The notes beneath the pieces are model-generated. The model was given only the letters and a program-made list of their open reading frames with translations, was not told the DNA's origin and did not search any database. From Amblyomma americanum (lineage: Eukaryota; Arthropoda; Arachnida; Ixodida; Ixodidae), in NCBI RefSeq assembly GCF_052857255.1, contig NC_135498.1, forward strand, positions 114,183,634 to 114,247,633: a DNA stretch of 64,000 bases. Reading direction: 5' to 3'. Both the position numbers and the translations under genes were made by a program. Positions 11,056 through 22,277 of this stretch are shown one piece after another. The first letter of the stretch is position 1; each line of letters starts with the position of its first letter.

Positions 11056-12540
11056 GACATGCAGTTGCACAAAGCATCGCGTCGGCTCTGAGGGCTCAGG
11101 CTCCATTCAGTGTCAGCTTCGCCGAGTGGCGCGTTCGATACCCCCACTTACAAAGGACAAGATTTAGATATGTGAAGCCCGACATTGTTTTTCCGTCCAG
11201 CACGCCTTACTAGTCACCAGCCGTATTTGTAAGAAAGACTGGTCAGTCTGGTTTTGCACGGACTGTATAAAACCTAACACCATCACTCGTCTTGTGCATG
11301 GCCTTCCTCGTCCCGCTTTGGACAGCTTGAAAGGAACGCACAGTTTCACCGCTACTGACGCGTGTCGTTTGACCCAAAAGACGCGGAGAAGGGTTCTTCA
11401 CTTGAACGACCTAAACCAATTCAGTAATATTTCGTTTGGTCTCTGCAATACATCAGTCAAGCTAAAGTGCCTGATAAAAGCGTCATCGGCCACCTAAAGA
11501 GGAAAATGGCACTTGTTTTCCTCCACGACAACATATATTCTGTGCGGGTGCTTGCGACGAACACCATCCCTGACTCAAGCTATTGATCTAAACCTGGTAT
11601 TTAGCAGGCCCACCGCTAGAACCGAAGAAGCGTTTTTGCATTTCATAAATTGGCATACCTTGTCCACGTCGTGAACAAAAAAGGCATTCGGCTCGCCCGT
11701 GAAAAACTACGGGTCATCTAGGCTGCTACTGGCTGAAAGAAACAGCTATGTGTTACCATTGGCTCGCATACTATTTTCGCAGCTTCATTAAAGACCTTGG
11801 CAAGTGTAGCTAGATGCTTAAACTTCTCCTCAAAGATGATACGTCAGTCTGGGGTCGCAAGATCAAGCAAACTTCACTATTTTAAAAAGGACGTTGAGGC
11901 TGCCAGCAACAATTGATCGCATTGCAGAAATCGCCTCTGTTTTCTATACACAATTTTTAATAGCGTTTTTTTAGTTCAAAGAGCGCTTTTTCCGACATTG
12001 CGTTGTCAGCGTTGTGATAAATTAGAACACAGCTAGGACGTCCTCACTAGCACGATGGTTAACCAATATTGAATAGGTAACTGTTTATCAATTACTGTTA
12101 GGGTCCTTAATAATTGAGAGGTGTGTAGCGCACCGTAAGTAATATTCATATCAGTATTTAAAATTTAGTTAACGTGGTTGCCATCGGCGGTGTTGCCCCG
12201 CCAATTCTGCCTACATCACACCAAATTGCATGCGTTTCAAAAAGTTTGCTGGCAAAGAAACCTCTCCACATCTCGTAAATAGTCGAAGTAGCCAAAATTT
12301 GTTGGGCTTCAGCGCTCAGAGTAATTGCGTTTTTGAAATTCTAGAAAGCAATACGGACAATACTTACGTTTGGCTACAGCCTCCGAATAATTAAGGACCG
12401 TAGCAGTTACAATTGAAGAGCGAAGTATTTAAAATTATTTAAGCAGCCTTCTAGTTATCACGTCTTAAGTGCATTCAAATGTACTACACCGCTTACAAAG
12501 CTGTGCCGAAAAAAGCTCTCAACTAAAAACCCTATATTTT
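11056..12540. other. No gene recognised
   Basis: This is about 1.5 kb of AT-rich DNA. The plus strand at 11480-11900 gives broken protein-like stretches such as VIGHLKRKMALVFLHD, but I could not tie them to any family. No RNA gene or inverted repeat was recognised. Confidence 0.45.
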
Positions 12541-12571
12541 TAAACGTTTTTAAAGGTGAAACAGCCTGTAT

Positions 12572-13162
12572 ATGCATGCCACCGAGGAGGCCTGGACGCA
12601 GTTCTTTTGCTCTGTAAAGAGTTGCGTCTGGCGGCCAGAAAACGCCAGGTACGACCCACACTATGCGCAGGAGGTTGCCTTCGGCGGGCGATGCGCCGTA
12701 AATGCATGGGGCGCTATTTCTAAAGACGGACTTGGCGTGTTCCGCAGGATAGACGGCAACGTTACAACAGAGAAGTACTGCGAAATTATGGACCATGTCA
12801 TGATTTCATATGGACTTCACACGACATTCCCGGATGGTGATTTTATTTTCCAGCACGACCTCTGCCCTTTGCCCACAGCCAAGAAAGTGGACGAACTGCT
12901 CACCGATCCCGGCGTTCGAAGCATTCAATAGCCACCGAAAGCAGCCGATATGAACATTATCGAGCACGTGTAGGGCAAAATGATGTTGAACATGTCCAAG
13001 AGGGTCCGGCATCGTGTGTCGGCTGAAGGGCTCTGGCAGGTTGTGGAAAGGGAATGGGACCGTTTGAAAGCTGACAACAGCTTCGTTGAAGTTTTGTGCA
13101 GATCACTGCCGACAAGAATGCAGCCCGTGATAGCCCTTCAGGGGGAAATCAGTCGCTACTGA
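12572..13162 (+). pseudogene. Tc1-like transposase remnant (DD34E)
   Basis: One frame of 197 codons is broken only by two TAG stops, at 12929-12931 and 12971-12973. Both fall where Tc1 transposases have Trp (the WPP-like motif before the catalytic Glu, and EHVWG), so each is a single TGG-to-TAG change. Visible motifs are VWRPENARYDPHY, GRCAVNAWGAIS, FIFQHD and MNIIEHV. The Asp at 12857-12859 and Glu at 12962-12964 are separated by 34 residues, the spacing of the Tc1 family. The first catalytic Asp appears replaced: TEEAW sits where SDEA-type sequence is expected, which is my alignment by eye. The DNA-binding N-terminus and terminal repeats were not found. The product would have been a cut-and-paste DNA transposase. 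Confidence 0.85.
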
Positions 13163-14530
13163 GCCCCTGGTCGGCGTGCAAAGATATACTAACCAACTGA
13201 CAAGAATTTGGCGTTGCCTATACCTCCGGACTTTATGTAGTTTTTGCGTTTCCTTCACTGATTTCATTTGGAATGTTATCGACAGGATTGGATAATCTAA
13301 GTAATAAAGCGCTTTAGCTTGATGAACCTTCACTTCAATGATTGTGACGACGATGAGGCTGGTGGTGGATTTTTATGGCGCAAGGGTACCGCTTACAAAA
13401 AACAGCGTCAATCACAAGGTGAGTGGTCATCACGAGTCAGTGAGCAGCACATGTGCATTTGTTGGCATTTTCTGAAACTACGGTAAAACAAACGCAGATC
13501 TATACACCCTGAATTTAAATATACACGCACGATTAATTGTTCTTCGTAGGCTAGTTATTTCTGACGGAACAACCAAGAAAAAAAGGGAGTGTGGTGCTTA
13601 AAAGAACGGTCAAGAATTATTTTTGTATATAAGACCAGGCCAGGGATCCTGAGGCGCAGCTCTTGCTAAGCAAGAAAGGCAAACCTTGTGCCAGGTAAGA
13701 ATGCAAGCTCAGCCATCTACCCAAGAATGGGAGGGAATTGAGGTGATTGAGAATAAGAGATTCCACACAAAAAGCATACATTAGATAAAAATGCTAGGAA
13801 CTCAAGGGGAGACATACTACGCCTTAATTGTATGACGCGACAGTATTAATAGTTATTTGCTAGTTTCTTAATTAGTACCTCTAGTTTCATTACACACACG
13901 CATTAGCACATAAGAGTGGGCATACTATACCGTGTAGTACGCCACAAGACACACAAGGATTTCTTTCAATCAAGTCGAACGAACGTGTTCTTCGTTGCCC
14001 TCATTCTAGTGCTCGGTAGTGATGAATATAGTAGTGATGTGCCCTTTGTCGCATCTTTTCTGGTGCTTAGTTGTTTATGTGTCTCGTATTATGCATTGTG
14101 TTGATTTGCAATCTTTTCTTCGTGGTTTTGTTCATAGTTCATGTACTGCATAGAACACTGCCTCAATGTAATAAATATCATGCTTAAATAATGCTTCAGT
14201 GCCACAGGGGCAGCTTATCTGACCCGCTACCCAATGATCGTGGGCTCGAGTCTCAAGAAATTATCCCAAATTTCATTCAGGCCTAATTAAATAATTTGCA
14301 TCCCCAAATGTAATAATGATATTTCAATCATGCTACATCCTAATAACCACAATTTATTCATGTTCAATAATTTACATTCCACAGCTAAACGCATGATGTC
14401 GTGACCCGCTTGATCAATCGTGGTCTTCACGGCACGCCACGCCAACTACGGCTACTCCGCCGTACGGCGGCTTCTCCGCTGAACGGGAGGTTAATGGTGT
14501 CGCGTAATACTTTGTCTAATGCAAACATTC
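13163..14530. other. No gene; a possible dispersed repeat near 13350-13460
   Basis: The GTGGATTTTTATGGCGCAAGGG stretch near 13362 resembles a repeat I associate with tick genomes, but no second copy is in this window. A tRNA-like GGCTCGAGTCT near 14249-14260 is too degenerate to call. The rest is AT-rich and featureless. Confidence 0.4.
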
Positions 14531-14546
14531 TCTCATCCCCTAGAAA

Positions 14547-14784
14547 GCCGCCGCGGTGGCTGAGTGGTTATGGCGCTCGGCTGCCGGCCCGAAAGAAGCG
14601 GGTTCGATCCCGACCGCGGCGGTCGAATTTCGATGGAGGCAAAATTGTAAAGGCCCGTGTGCTGTGCGATGTCAGTGTATGCAAAAGAACCCCAGGTTGT
14701 CGAAATTTCGCGAGCCCTTCACTACGGCGTCGCTCATAGCCTGAGTCGCTTTGGGACGTTAAACCCCCTTAAACCTTAAACCAA
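14547..14784 (+). mobile_element. Ruka-like tRNA-derived SINE with perfect target duplication
   Basis: The head holds a polymerase III A box (TGGCTGAGTGG) and B box (GGTTCGATCCC). The body reads TCGAATTTCGATGGAGGC, then CAGTGTATGCAAAAGAACCCC, then CTACGGCGTCGCTCATAGCC, and the tail is a short AAACCTTAAACC run. The element is flanked by the 16-bp direct repeat TCTCATCCCCTAGAAA (14531-14546 and 14785-14800) without mismatch, the signature of LINE-driven insertion. I assign it to the Ruka family of ixodid ticks from memory. Similar copies lie at 59667-59911 and, partly, at 25726-25890. The perfect duplication suggests a fairly recent insertion. Confidence 0.9.
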
Positions 14785-14800
14785 TCTCATCCCCTAGAAA

Positions 14801-15400
14801 TATGGAGGGGGGCACTGGCATTTCTAATGCCAGAGCATGAGAAAATAAATATTCGGGGGATTTAAGTCTCGGCATAAGGGTGTGCCGCCATTGCTTGTTG
14901 GGTCATTAGTCGCCTTCTGTTCTCTTTGCAAAACAGTTTCCAGCTACGACGCTGCTGTCTATTTTAGTTTCAAAATTTTCTATTTCCCAGAACAGACTCA
15001 AGGCCCCCTTTAACAAAGTACAAAGAACGTTCCTCAGTGATGGAAGGGCAGTGGGCAAGTGTACAAGGCCACGTGACATGGCCGGGCGCGGTGGCAGACT
15101 CGACGCCTGTTGGAAGGTGAGTTTGGCTCCGTGTGTATGCGGCGAGCGGTAGTGAAGGAATAGGAAAAACAAGCCGAGCAGACTTCAAACTTTATGGTAT
15201 TACATTCCCAACGCGTAATGTAATTAGGTGCCCTCTGCAGTTTGTTGTTGTTTTTGCTGTTGTCAAACAATGCTGGCACATAACCACTGCGGGCGAGTGG
15301 CCAAGGTACAGGCGCTTAATTGCTAGATATCAGAACATTTTGACAAGAAAAAGGAGTTATAGTATGTAGGCCAATAGATTTGAAGACGCAAGGACACGGG
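14801..15400. other. No gene recognised
   Basis: No motif-bearing frame, repeat or RNA gene was recognised between the SINE and the next LINE. Confidence 0.4.
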
Positions 15401-17222
15401 CCCTGTTAACTAGGAGATCGAAGACGGGACAATGACTTAATGTGCATAATAGTATACAGTGCCTGCAATGTTTCAAAGTCGTACTGACTGAGAGCCGGAA
15501 AAAATAATTTAGAATGGGAGTCGTTGCGTTTCTTGAAAGAAATTTTGCACAGCAGAGCGCACACTCCTGTCGCTTCGTCCAAGCATAGAAGCGCCAATGG
15601 AAAGAATAATCGCAGAGGACACAGGAAAACACAGTTGATGAAACGGAATTTGCAAAAGACGCTTCCTCAAATGAGAGAAGCGTTGGCAGAAAAGGAGGAA
15701 GTAATCTATTGTCTCAGGTTCGGCACAAAAAGGGCACAATGGGGAAACAGCCAGGCCAGATATGTGACGGTAGAAATTTAGAAGGGGTACCCGGCAACGC
15801 AAACACGAGAAAAAGACCTCTAGTCTGCGCGAGCGCCACTCTTTGCTACTCCAAGGATGCAAAAGATGCTGATATTCAGGAAATGATGTGAAAGCCGAGG
15901 CAGCAGATTCCTGAAATATTGTGTAGCTGCGAAACCTCACCGCAGCTGTATATGAACAGGTTTGCAGGAGAGCAATAATTGGGCCGCAGAGGGATGCCCT
16001 TGCTAAGGAATATGCAACCTCACTCAAGTGAAAGCCTATGTGCCCCGGTACACAAAGCAACCTTACCGAAATCAGATGGAGCGGGATCAGGAAATTAGAG
16101 AGGCGTAATGCCCAAGACTCAGTGGGTGAGGATAGTGAAGAACAAATGGACAGATAGTCCGTCATAACCACGACCTGGGAAACGGTAGTTTCTAATTTTC
16201 ATAAGGCTACGATTACTGCTAATAATTCAACCAGATAAACTGGCGTGAAGTAAGGAAGACGGAGAGAAAAGATCAACCCAGTGAAGGTGAAAAAATTCCC
16301 ACACCGGCCTTTTCGTGATCCTGCAGTACATAGGTAGCAATAAGAATATGAGAGGGAAAGAACCTTAGGTGGTCTTGCAACAAACCCTGAAGAGGAAAGA
16401 GCTGCAGCTTTAAATTCGATGTGAAAATGTCATCGAATTCAATCTGGACAGAAGATGAGCTGTTATACATTTGTCGGACATTTGTGAAATGAATGTGTAA
16501 GGGATCAAGGAGAGACTGTACGAAACAAAACTGCGGAGTATGCAAACGTGACCAGGCGGCACTGAAAAAGACTGCAGGTTGACTAAGAAATATCATACTG
16601 GAGGCGTGAAGAGGCAAGTCGCACAATTTTAAACATGTTTGAACTGTTAAAAGGCGAAACCTAGCTGATAAAGATGGGATTCGCGTCTCAAGGTGCAGAA
16701 CCGCATTGGCGACATATTTTGGAAGCCCCAGACAGAGGCGCAACGCCTCACGCTGCAAAAGCAAAAGAGGGCGAAGCTTATACGCAGGAGCTCCTGAGAA
16801 TAAAACACAGCCGAACTCTGAAATTGGGCGGACGTACATTTTATAAATCATCGGAAGTGTATGCCTCCTCATGCCTGACCGAGCACTGCAAAGCCTGCGC
16901 AGGATGCCAATGGCCTGAACTCCTTTTGCAGAAACTTGCTCAATGTGTGGCCGCCAGGATAGAGTAGTGTCGTATATCACTCCGAGATACATCACCGTCT
17001 GAACTTGAGGAATTATGTTATTTCTATAGACCAGGCAGATATTTACAGGAACAGATACCAGAAATACTAACAGTGCGCATTTCTTCACATTGAGGGACAG
17101 ATGAATTTTTCCTAACCAGCTGTCAAGAGCATTGAGGTAGGTTTGCAAGGTTTGATAAACAGTATGAATATCCCCTGCTGATGCAAAAAAATAAAATATT
17201 GTCGGCGTACACATAATTTCTC
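15400..17222 (-). pseudogene. RNase H-bearing LINE, 5'-truncated (RT end to C-terminus)
   Basis: The minus strand starts inside the RT catalytic box at about 17195-17222. It reads YVYADNILFF, where related elements have YADD, so the second Asp is Asn, and a one-base slip in the following T-run shifts the frame. A 313-residue open stretch (16273-17214) follows, with LNALDSWLGKIHLSLNVKKC and VMYLGVIYDTTLSW. RNase H is degenerate (CVPGHIGFHLSEVAYSLAR, near 16010-16060). The C-terminal Cys motif CPFCAEPETIDYFLLFC lies near 15710-15760. It matches the copy at 17.83-20.01 kb in domain order and many words, so both come from one family. The 5' half (endonuclease and ORF1) is absent. Confidence 0.82.
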
Positions 17223-17829
17223 ACATTTTGAACGCATGGAATTTAGATTTTCGTTTCTTCCCCTCTTTCTTAGCTTCTGTCTTCTGCTTACCGCCATGCA
17301 TAGTGGTTTGACGTTCGCCTGCTGATCCCAAGGCCGCGGATCCGATCCCGAAGGCAAAGATCGCAATTCGTTGGGCGAACGGCAGAGAAGCACGTTTACT
17401 CACGAGGCAGCACAGCTGAACAACCACAGGTTGTTGAAATCAATCTGGAACCTTTAACTTGCTTCCTTCTTCTCTCCTTTCCCTTGCCATCCGTGTTATT
17501 GTTCTTTTCCTCTTTTATCATCCTCTTCTTTTCTTAGTTTAAATTCCTTTTCGTTCTTCTGTCTCTTGGCTTAGATATACCTTCTTCGTTGTGCCTTGCA
17601 TTTTCTTCTTTTTTTACCTCAGTAAACATGGCACATACCCACGCGGGGAGTTTGGCCAATGTGTAGTGGCATAAGCAAAAACATTTCCATAGCAGATTAG
17701 AACAAAATTTTAGCACCAAGCGTGAATATTGAAAAACGTATCAAAGAAAACGGCAGAAGAGTAGGTAAAGTTAAATAACAGGCAGAATTATGGTGAAAAA
17801 AGAAGAGCATAAAGAATTTTAAAAGAAGT
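17223..17829. other. Spacer with a possible tRNA-like SINE head
   Basis: At about 17300-17350 a stretch with GTGGTTTGACGTTCGCCTGC and GGATCCGATCCCG resembles the A/B-box head of a tRNA-derived SINE, with several mismatches. No SINE body could be followed. The rest is CT-rich and has no gene. Confidence 0.35.
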
Positions 17830-18415
17830 GGAAAATCAACCTACTAGTGACAATACGTAATCATGAAGAATCCCACAAATTGAGCCCAATGCAAATCCTT
17901 TGGCGCTCGCACCAAACGATAATAACACTGGCAGAGATAACAGGAGTCCTAACCTGGAGAGAGGGACGTCCAGGTAAATCTTTCTCTCAAGTGCGAACTT
18001 TGGACAGTAGAGGAGAAAACGGTCTGCATATTCACTCTCCCCGCATGCGTCACCTAGGTTTCTCGGTGTCAACCCACAACTTCATAGATATAAATTCAAA
18101 CTGGGAATCCTGCACCGCAACCGCGTCATTGTTACCTCACACAGCCTGGTTTTACTCGAACGGACGTTCCAATTATATGCTAAGTGCAGATAATCAGTGG
18201 TATTTAGTAAGGAATCATGTAACCTGGCTGATACGTGTTGGAACCGCTGAAACCTGGAAATCGCCAGCAGGCTGACATTCGGGACGGGATGTGTCACTGA
18301 GCCGTCAAGAGCCGACCTTGCTAAGCAATCAGCCACCTCATTTGAATGAATACCTGCATGGCCAGGGACCCAGACAAAACGGACCTCCTTCAAAGTGCAG
18401 GTGACAAAAATTCGA

Positions 18416-18460
18416 AGAAAACGGCTCAAAAAATTAAACAAATTTTTTGAGCCGTTTTCT
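18416..18460. repeat. Perfect hairpin, 20-bp arms, 5-nt loop
   Basis: AGAAAACGGCTCAAAAAATT (18416-18435) is followed by AAACA and then its exact reverse complement at 18441-18460. It lies at the left junction of the plus-strand insertion. The right arm and the bases after it repeat, inverted and with divergence, the host LINE sequence to the left. Confidence 0.9.
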
Positions 18461-18840
18461 GCGATTTTTTGTCTTCACAAACTTCACAAACAGTGAAGTT
18501 TCAAAGGAGGCTATCACGTACCCCAACCCGGCACAATACCGCACTCTCTACCCCGGAACATACCCGACAAATATATGCAAGGTCTGCCACACTGCCACAG
18601 CAACTTTACCCCACATGCTCTGCGACTGTAGCAAAAACCCTGACAGTGCTAACTCCGGAACCCTCCCGCCGCAGTGGGTAGCTGCCTTATGCAGCCGCAG
18701 CCTCGGCGACCAACTCTGGGCCGTCCTGCAGGCCCGCGAGGCGACGGCGAGGCAGCCCCTCGACTTCCCCACGTGGGAGACCTAAGGCCCTGTCGGCGAA
18801 AGCTCTGCAGGACCTAATAAAGTTGTTACCAACCAACCAA
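18441..18840 (+). mobile_element. LINE 3'-end fragment inserted in a minus-strand LINE
   Basis: The first part (to about 18510) encodes LSRFLRFFVF, which mirrors the host LINE's own SRFLRIFV on the other strand. From about 18515 the frame reads YPNPAQYRTLYPGTYP and CKVCHTATATLPHMLCDC, a C-terminal zinc-type motif of another RNase H-bearing LINE. It ends at the stop near 18783, followed by an AATAAAG hexamer and a CCAACCAACCAA tail (18816-18840). Its 5' end is lost. It interrupts the host RNase H domain. Confidence 0.72.
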
Positions 18841-20010
18841 CTAAAACTGACTATCAATGTGCGAGGATAATAACGTGAGAAACTTGACATGAATTTCGCG
18901 CAGCGCCATTCCAAAATCCAAAAATTCCGCAAATATAGGAATATAATCTGGGATGCGGACAAAATAGCTCAATGCTAAATCGCGTGAAAAAAATGCCAAC
19001 TGCAGCTTTTTGGCAATTGACGGAGGCGTCGGTAGAAAGCACCGTATGATGGGGTCATTCCTCTGTGTGATCAGAGAGAAGACCGTTTAACATGTTTGGG
19101 GGCATGTGTTTCGCATGAGATGGGAAGATATGGTGAAAATGGTATTCCACTGCTTCCGGCGTGTCATAAACCCACTGCAAATAACTGAGATCAACACCAA
19201 TAGGTGTTAAAAGGCTCTGTGCTAACATAATTTGTGGCATTTGATACCGTGGCCAATGATGAGGAAAGAATAAGGCCGGCTGAGACACAAAAATAGGAGT
19301 TCTGACATTAGTCACCGGGTCCATCGACCTGAGGAAGGTTCGCACCGTGAGTATTTGAAAGCGGGAATTTAGATCAGAGATACGGGCTTCCAGATAAAGC
19401 AGGGTGTTTGAAACTGATTTTGGGATACCAAGGCAGAGACGTAGAGCGCCCCTTTCCAGTAAGATTAAGGGTTTAACCTTCTAGTTTGCGCGACAAGAGA
19501 ACAGAATGCAACCAAATTCAAGTATAGGTCTTACTTAGGCTTTGTATAGTAACAAGAATGTGTCGCGGCGCATTAAAAACTTTTTATTCGCCATTCTTGT
19601 CAGCCGGCCTAGAGCGCGTTCTCCTTTAAACACATTGCTCTTTTTATGAAGGCTCCAATCTAATGATGGGTGATAAGTAACACCTAGATATTTTACGGAT
19701 TCCACTTGCCGAATCTAGTTGGAGGGATGGACTAATGAAATGTGCTAAGGCGTGTCTGGAGGAAATACCAAAATGCCGCATTTGTCTACATTAAGGGATA
19801 AATTAATTCCCTGCAACCATACTCCAAGAGTATCCAAATATCCCTGCAGATTCTGGTAAAGGGAATGAATATCCCTGGCTGAGACGAAAAAAGCTATGTC
19901 ATCTGTATACACAAAGTTGTTATATCACGACGAATGGGGATGCCACTGACCAAATTATTAAAAAGCAGCGGGAATAGCACCCATACTTGTGGCACACCCC
20001 TTGATTGATA

Positions 20011-21126
20011 ATATGTATCAGAACATAGGGTTGCCTCACTGCAATAAAAGTGTCTGTCCTTCAGTAATTCGCGCTTCCCTCTTCTTGTGTCGTTGTGGTT
20101 CTTGTGTCGCTACTTCCTCTCCTCTCTCTTCCTTTTCCTCTTTACCTCTATTGCGTTGGTCTGCGGAGTTCTACAATAACTGCAACTAAAATGGAAATCA
20201 ATTACGCGACCACTTCAGTTGTACTTTCATCAAAGGCTGTCGTGGTGAAAGCGGCCAATCCACAACTGACAATGTCACGTGTCAACATTGTTTAATGATC
20301 AGGCCATGTTAACTGTTTACGGGGTCACTATATATGAGGCGTTCGCCTGATGTGCATAATGCCATGATAAAACAGGGGCACTATTGTCCTGGACTAGTAC
20401 AAACCGTCTAAGTGAGAATGCCTTGCGAGTTTCTTATACTTATCGGTCAACGGGCCTTCGAATGCCATTTGGTCGGTATTGTTGACTGCTGCGGCGAACC
20501 GGCATCGCTGGCTGAACGCGGGCACATGCGAGTAACCGCTACAATTAGGCACGGTGAGTTTACTTAATCACTAATCGAATAGTACTTCAAAAACAATTTT
20601 GTCTGGCGGGCATTGTATAAGTACAGGAAAAAAAAATGTGCAGGAAAATGTGCACACGGCGCAGTGTCGTCAGTAACTGATGATTTGTTTTTAAGTGCTC
20701 ACCATAGTGATTACCTAGACGGGCTTCAAACACTGCATCGTTTGATATGCTTCGCGCTCAAGTGAAAAAACGACGGACTGTCTTCAAACGTGTTCAAGTG
20801 ACAATGTTCCCTGGTAATTAGGATGTGGAAGGCTATTGTAGAGATAGCTTAACAAGACTACAAAAACCATGTCACTTGATATACATAACGTCTAACGAAA
20901 AAAATTACGGGGCGATCAGACATTTGACAAGGTATATCTAAAGTGGTGGTGTAGCTTTCATTGAATCCTATAAGCTGGAAACATGAAGTTTATGGCGCGG
21001 ATCCACCCCCCGATCTCCAAATGAGTGGCTAGCTAAACTGTGATGCCGTAATAATTATTAAATTCTTACGTCAGACTACGTGGTTTATGGAGAGAAATAT
21101 AAAACATCGAGTGGATCGAGGTTCAT
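20011..21126. other. No gene recognised
   Basis: CT-rich text (20090-20160) is followed by AT-rich DNA. Short open frames here carry no motif. Confidence 0.45.
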
Positions 21127-21235
21127 CGCGACACAAGACACAAGGACGAAGAAAGAAGTCACGACGAGTGCTGACTATCGACGCTATTCGTAGATAGTCG
21201 TTGTGTCTTCTTTCTTTTTCGTTACGTGTGTCGCG
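21127..21235. repeat. Imperfect fold-back (inverted repeat)
   Basis: The two halves are imperfect reverse complements. CGCGACACAAG on the left pairs with TGTGTCGCG on the right, GAAGAAAGAAG pairs with CTTCTTTCTTT, and GACTATC pairs with GATAGTC across a short centre (about 21175-21195). No coding capacity is present. The wording resembles a GACACAAGGACGAAGAAAG repeat I associate with ticks, so it may be a small fold-back or MITE-like element. Confidence 0.65.
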
Positions 21236-21410
21236 CTTAATTCCAAAGTGCCAACGTGCCAACAGGCCAAACTATTCCTATGAATGCCCGATAGGGGTAC
21301 AGTTATAGGCATAGTTGTTGCTCCTTGCTTGAGAGTTGTTACTGAGTGCTAGAGTTTGTGTGCAATGGGTTGTCACAGAATTGTGTCCATTGAGTTGAGG
21401 TCATGTACGA

Positions 21411-21715
21411 CAAGCAGCCTTTCTACACACTGGAACGCCTGCGCTGCCTATCTGCCTCGTATTCGTGATGGAGGACGGAAGATGTGTTCTACTCAGGTCG
21501 AAGCGTTCGGCAGCCCTCAAGATATGTAAGCTACAGCTGCGGCGACCCTTGACTTTCAGTGTGTTTGTCATGGTTTGTCATGCTAGATACAAACCACATT
21601 GCTCTACTTATTCTTTTGCGCCCCCCATCTCTCTCTCTTTGGGCAGTATAGCCAACCGGAAAATTTTGCTGGTTAACCTCCCTGCCTTCCCTCTACCACT
21701 TCTCTCTCTCTTGGC
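21411..21715 (+). repeat. Dispersed repeat A, copy 2
   Basis: This is the second copy of the repeat at 2426-2745 in the same orientation. It shares an ACACTGGAACG start, the AGGTCGAAGCGTT and GGCAGCCCTCAAGAT blocks, and TTTGCTGGTTAACCTCC. It is 18.9 kb from the first copy and ends in a similar CT-rich run. Confidence 0.7.
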
Positions 21716-22050
21716 GGGATCAGAGCATCAGTTTGATATATCCGATATCAAATGAAACTGAAAATACCTCGAACAAAGTTCCAAACAAGAGTGCTGTAAA
21801 AAGCCGATTGAGGGGATTCTTTTGTGTTTGAACAGTCTAATCGCCCTCCCGTCGTCCACATATTGTGGCCATTCTGAGCCTCGTGCAAATATATTTATTG
21901 AACCCAAGCATGTAAAAAGAGCTTCATGCAGAGAGAAGTTACAGGACAACGAAGAAACGCCTTAAACAGACCAAGAAGGTTGCCATAGCAGGAATCGTTT
22001 TAACATCTTTTCGGGCTCCGTTATTTCACTTTACTTCGTTAAGGGGCCCC
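21716..22050. other. Upstream region of the Kunitz gene
   Basis: No repeat or exon was recognised. It immediately precedes the TATA box of the Kunitz gene and may contain its control elements, but I cannot name any. Confidence 0.4.
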
Positions 22051-22052
22051 CA

Positions 22053-22059
22053 TATATAA
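22053..22059 (+). promoter_or_regulatory. TATA box of the Kunitz gene
   Basis: CATATATAAG at 22051-22060 lies about 220 bases upstream of the signal-peptide ATG. A start site about 30 bases downstream would fall near 22083 in CACTCTTTACTGC, leaving a leader of roughly 195 bases. Confidence 0.6.
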
Positions 22060-22277
22060 GCGCGAGGCACAATTCACACTCTTTACTGCTCCTGCTGTGA
22101 CATAACAGAATGCAAGAGAATATCACGTTCCAATTTATTTACGCAGCTGGCCGCTTTCCCCGCTTCGATGTAAATATCTATTGCATACGATGGAATTTCC
22201 TCGAACCACGCGAGCCTCTCGACTATTTCTGATACTGACAGTTAAACCTGCAGGCTAGCTACTTGCAAGTTGGCTGT

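Larger units (their letters stand above)
17830..20010 (-). pseudogene. RNase H-bearing LINE, second copy, interrupted
   Basis: The minus strand begins near 20010 with a VPQ...PLLFN block. It passes a catalytic box reading YTDDIAFFVSA (about 19880-19920; Ala to Thr in the usual YADD) and LSLNVDKCGILVF, then an extended thumb to about 19055. RNase H begins near 19030 (STDASVNCQKAAVG). It resumes beyond the insertion at 18441-18840 with WVPGHAGIHSNEVADCLA (about 18320-18375). The C-terminal part at 17836-18072 carries one CPKF cysteine. Several stops and shifts are present. The insertion splits RNase H. The 5' half is missing, as in the sister copy at 15.4-17.2 kb. Confidence 0.8.

Noticed and set aside
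11480..11900. Possible transposase or retroelement words on the plus strand
   Set aside because: No block could be assigned to a family, and stops are frequent.
14211..14265. tRNA-like stretch with GGCTCGAGTCT
   Set aside because: The A box is unclear and there is no body or tail; too degenerate to call.
14560..14620. tRNA gene from the A and B boxes
   Set aside because: The boxes are the head of a SINE with a body, tail and target duplication; no mature tRNA fold with an acceptor stem was found.
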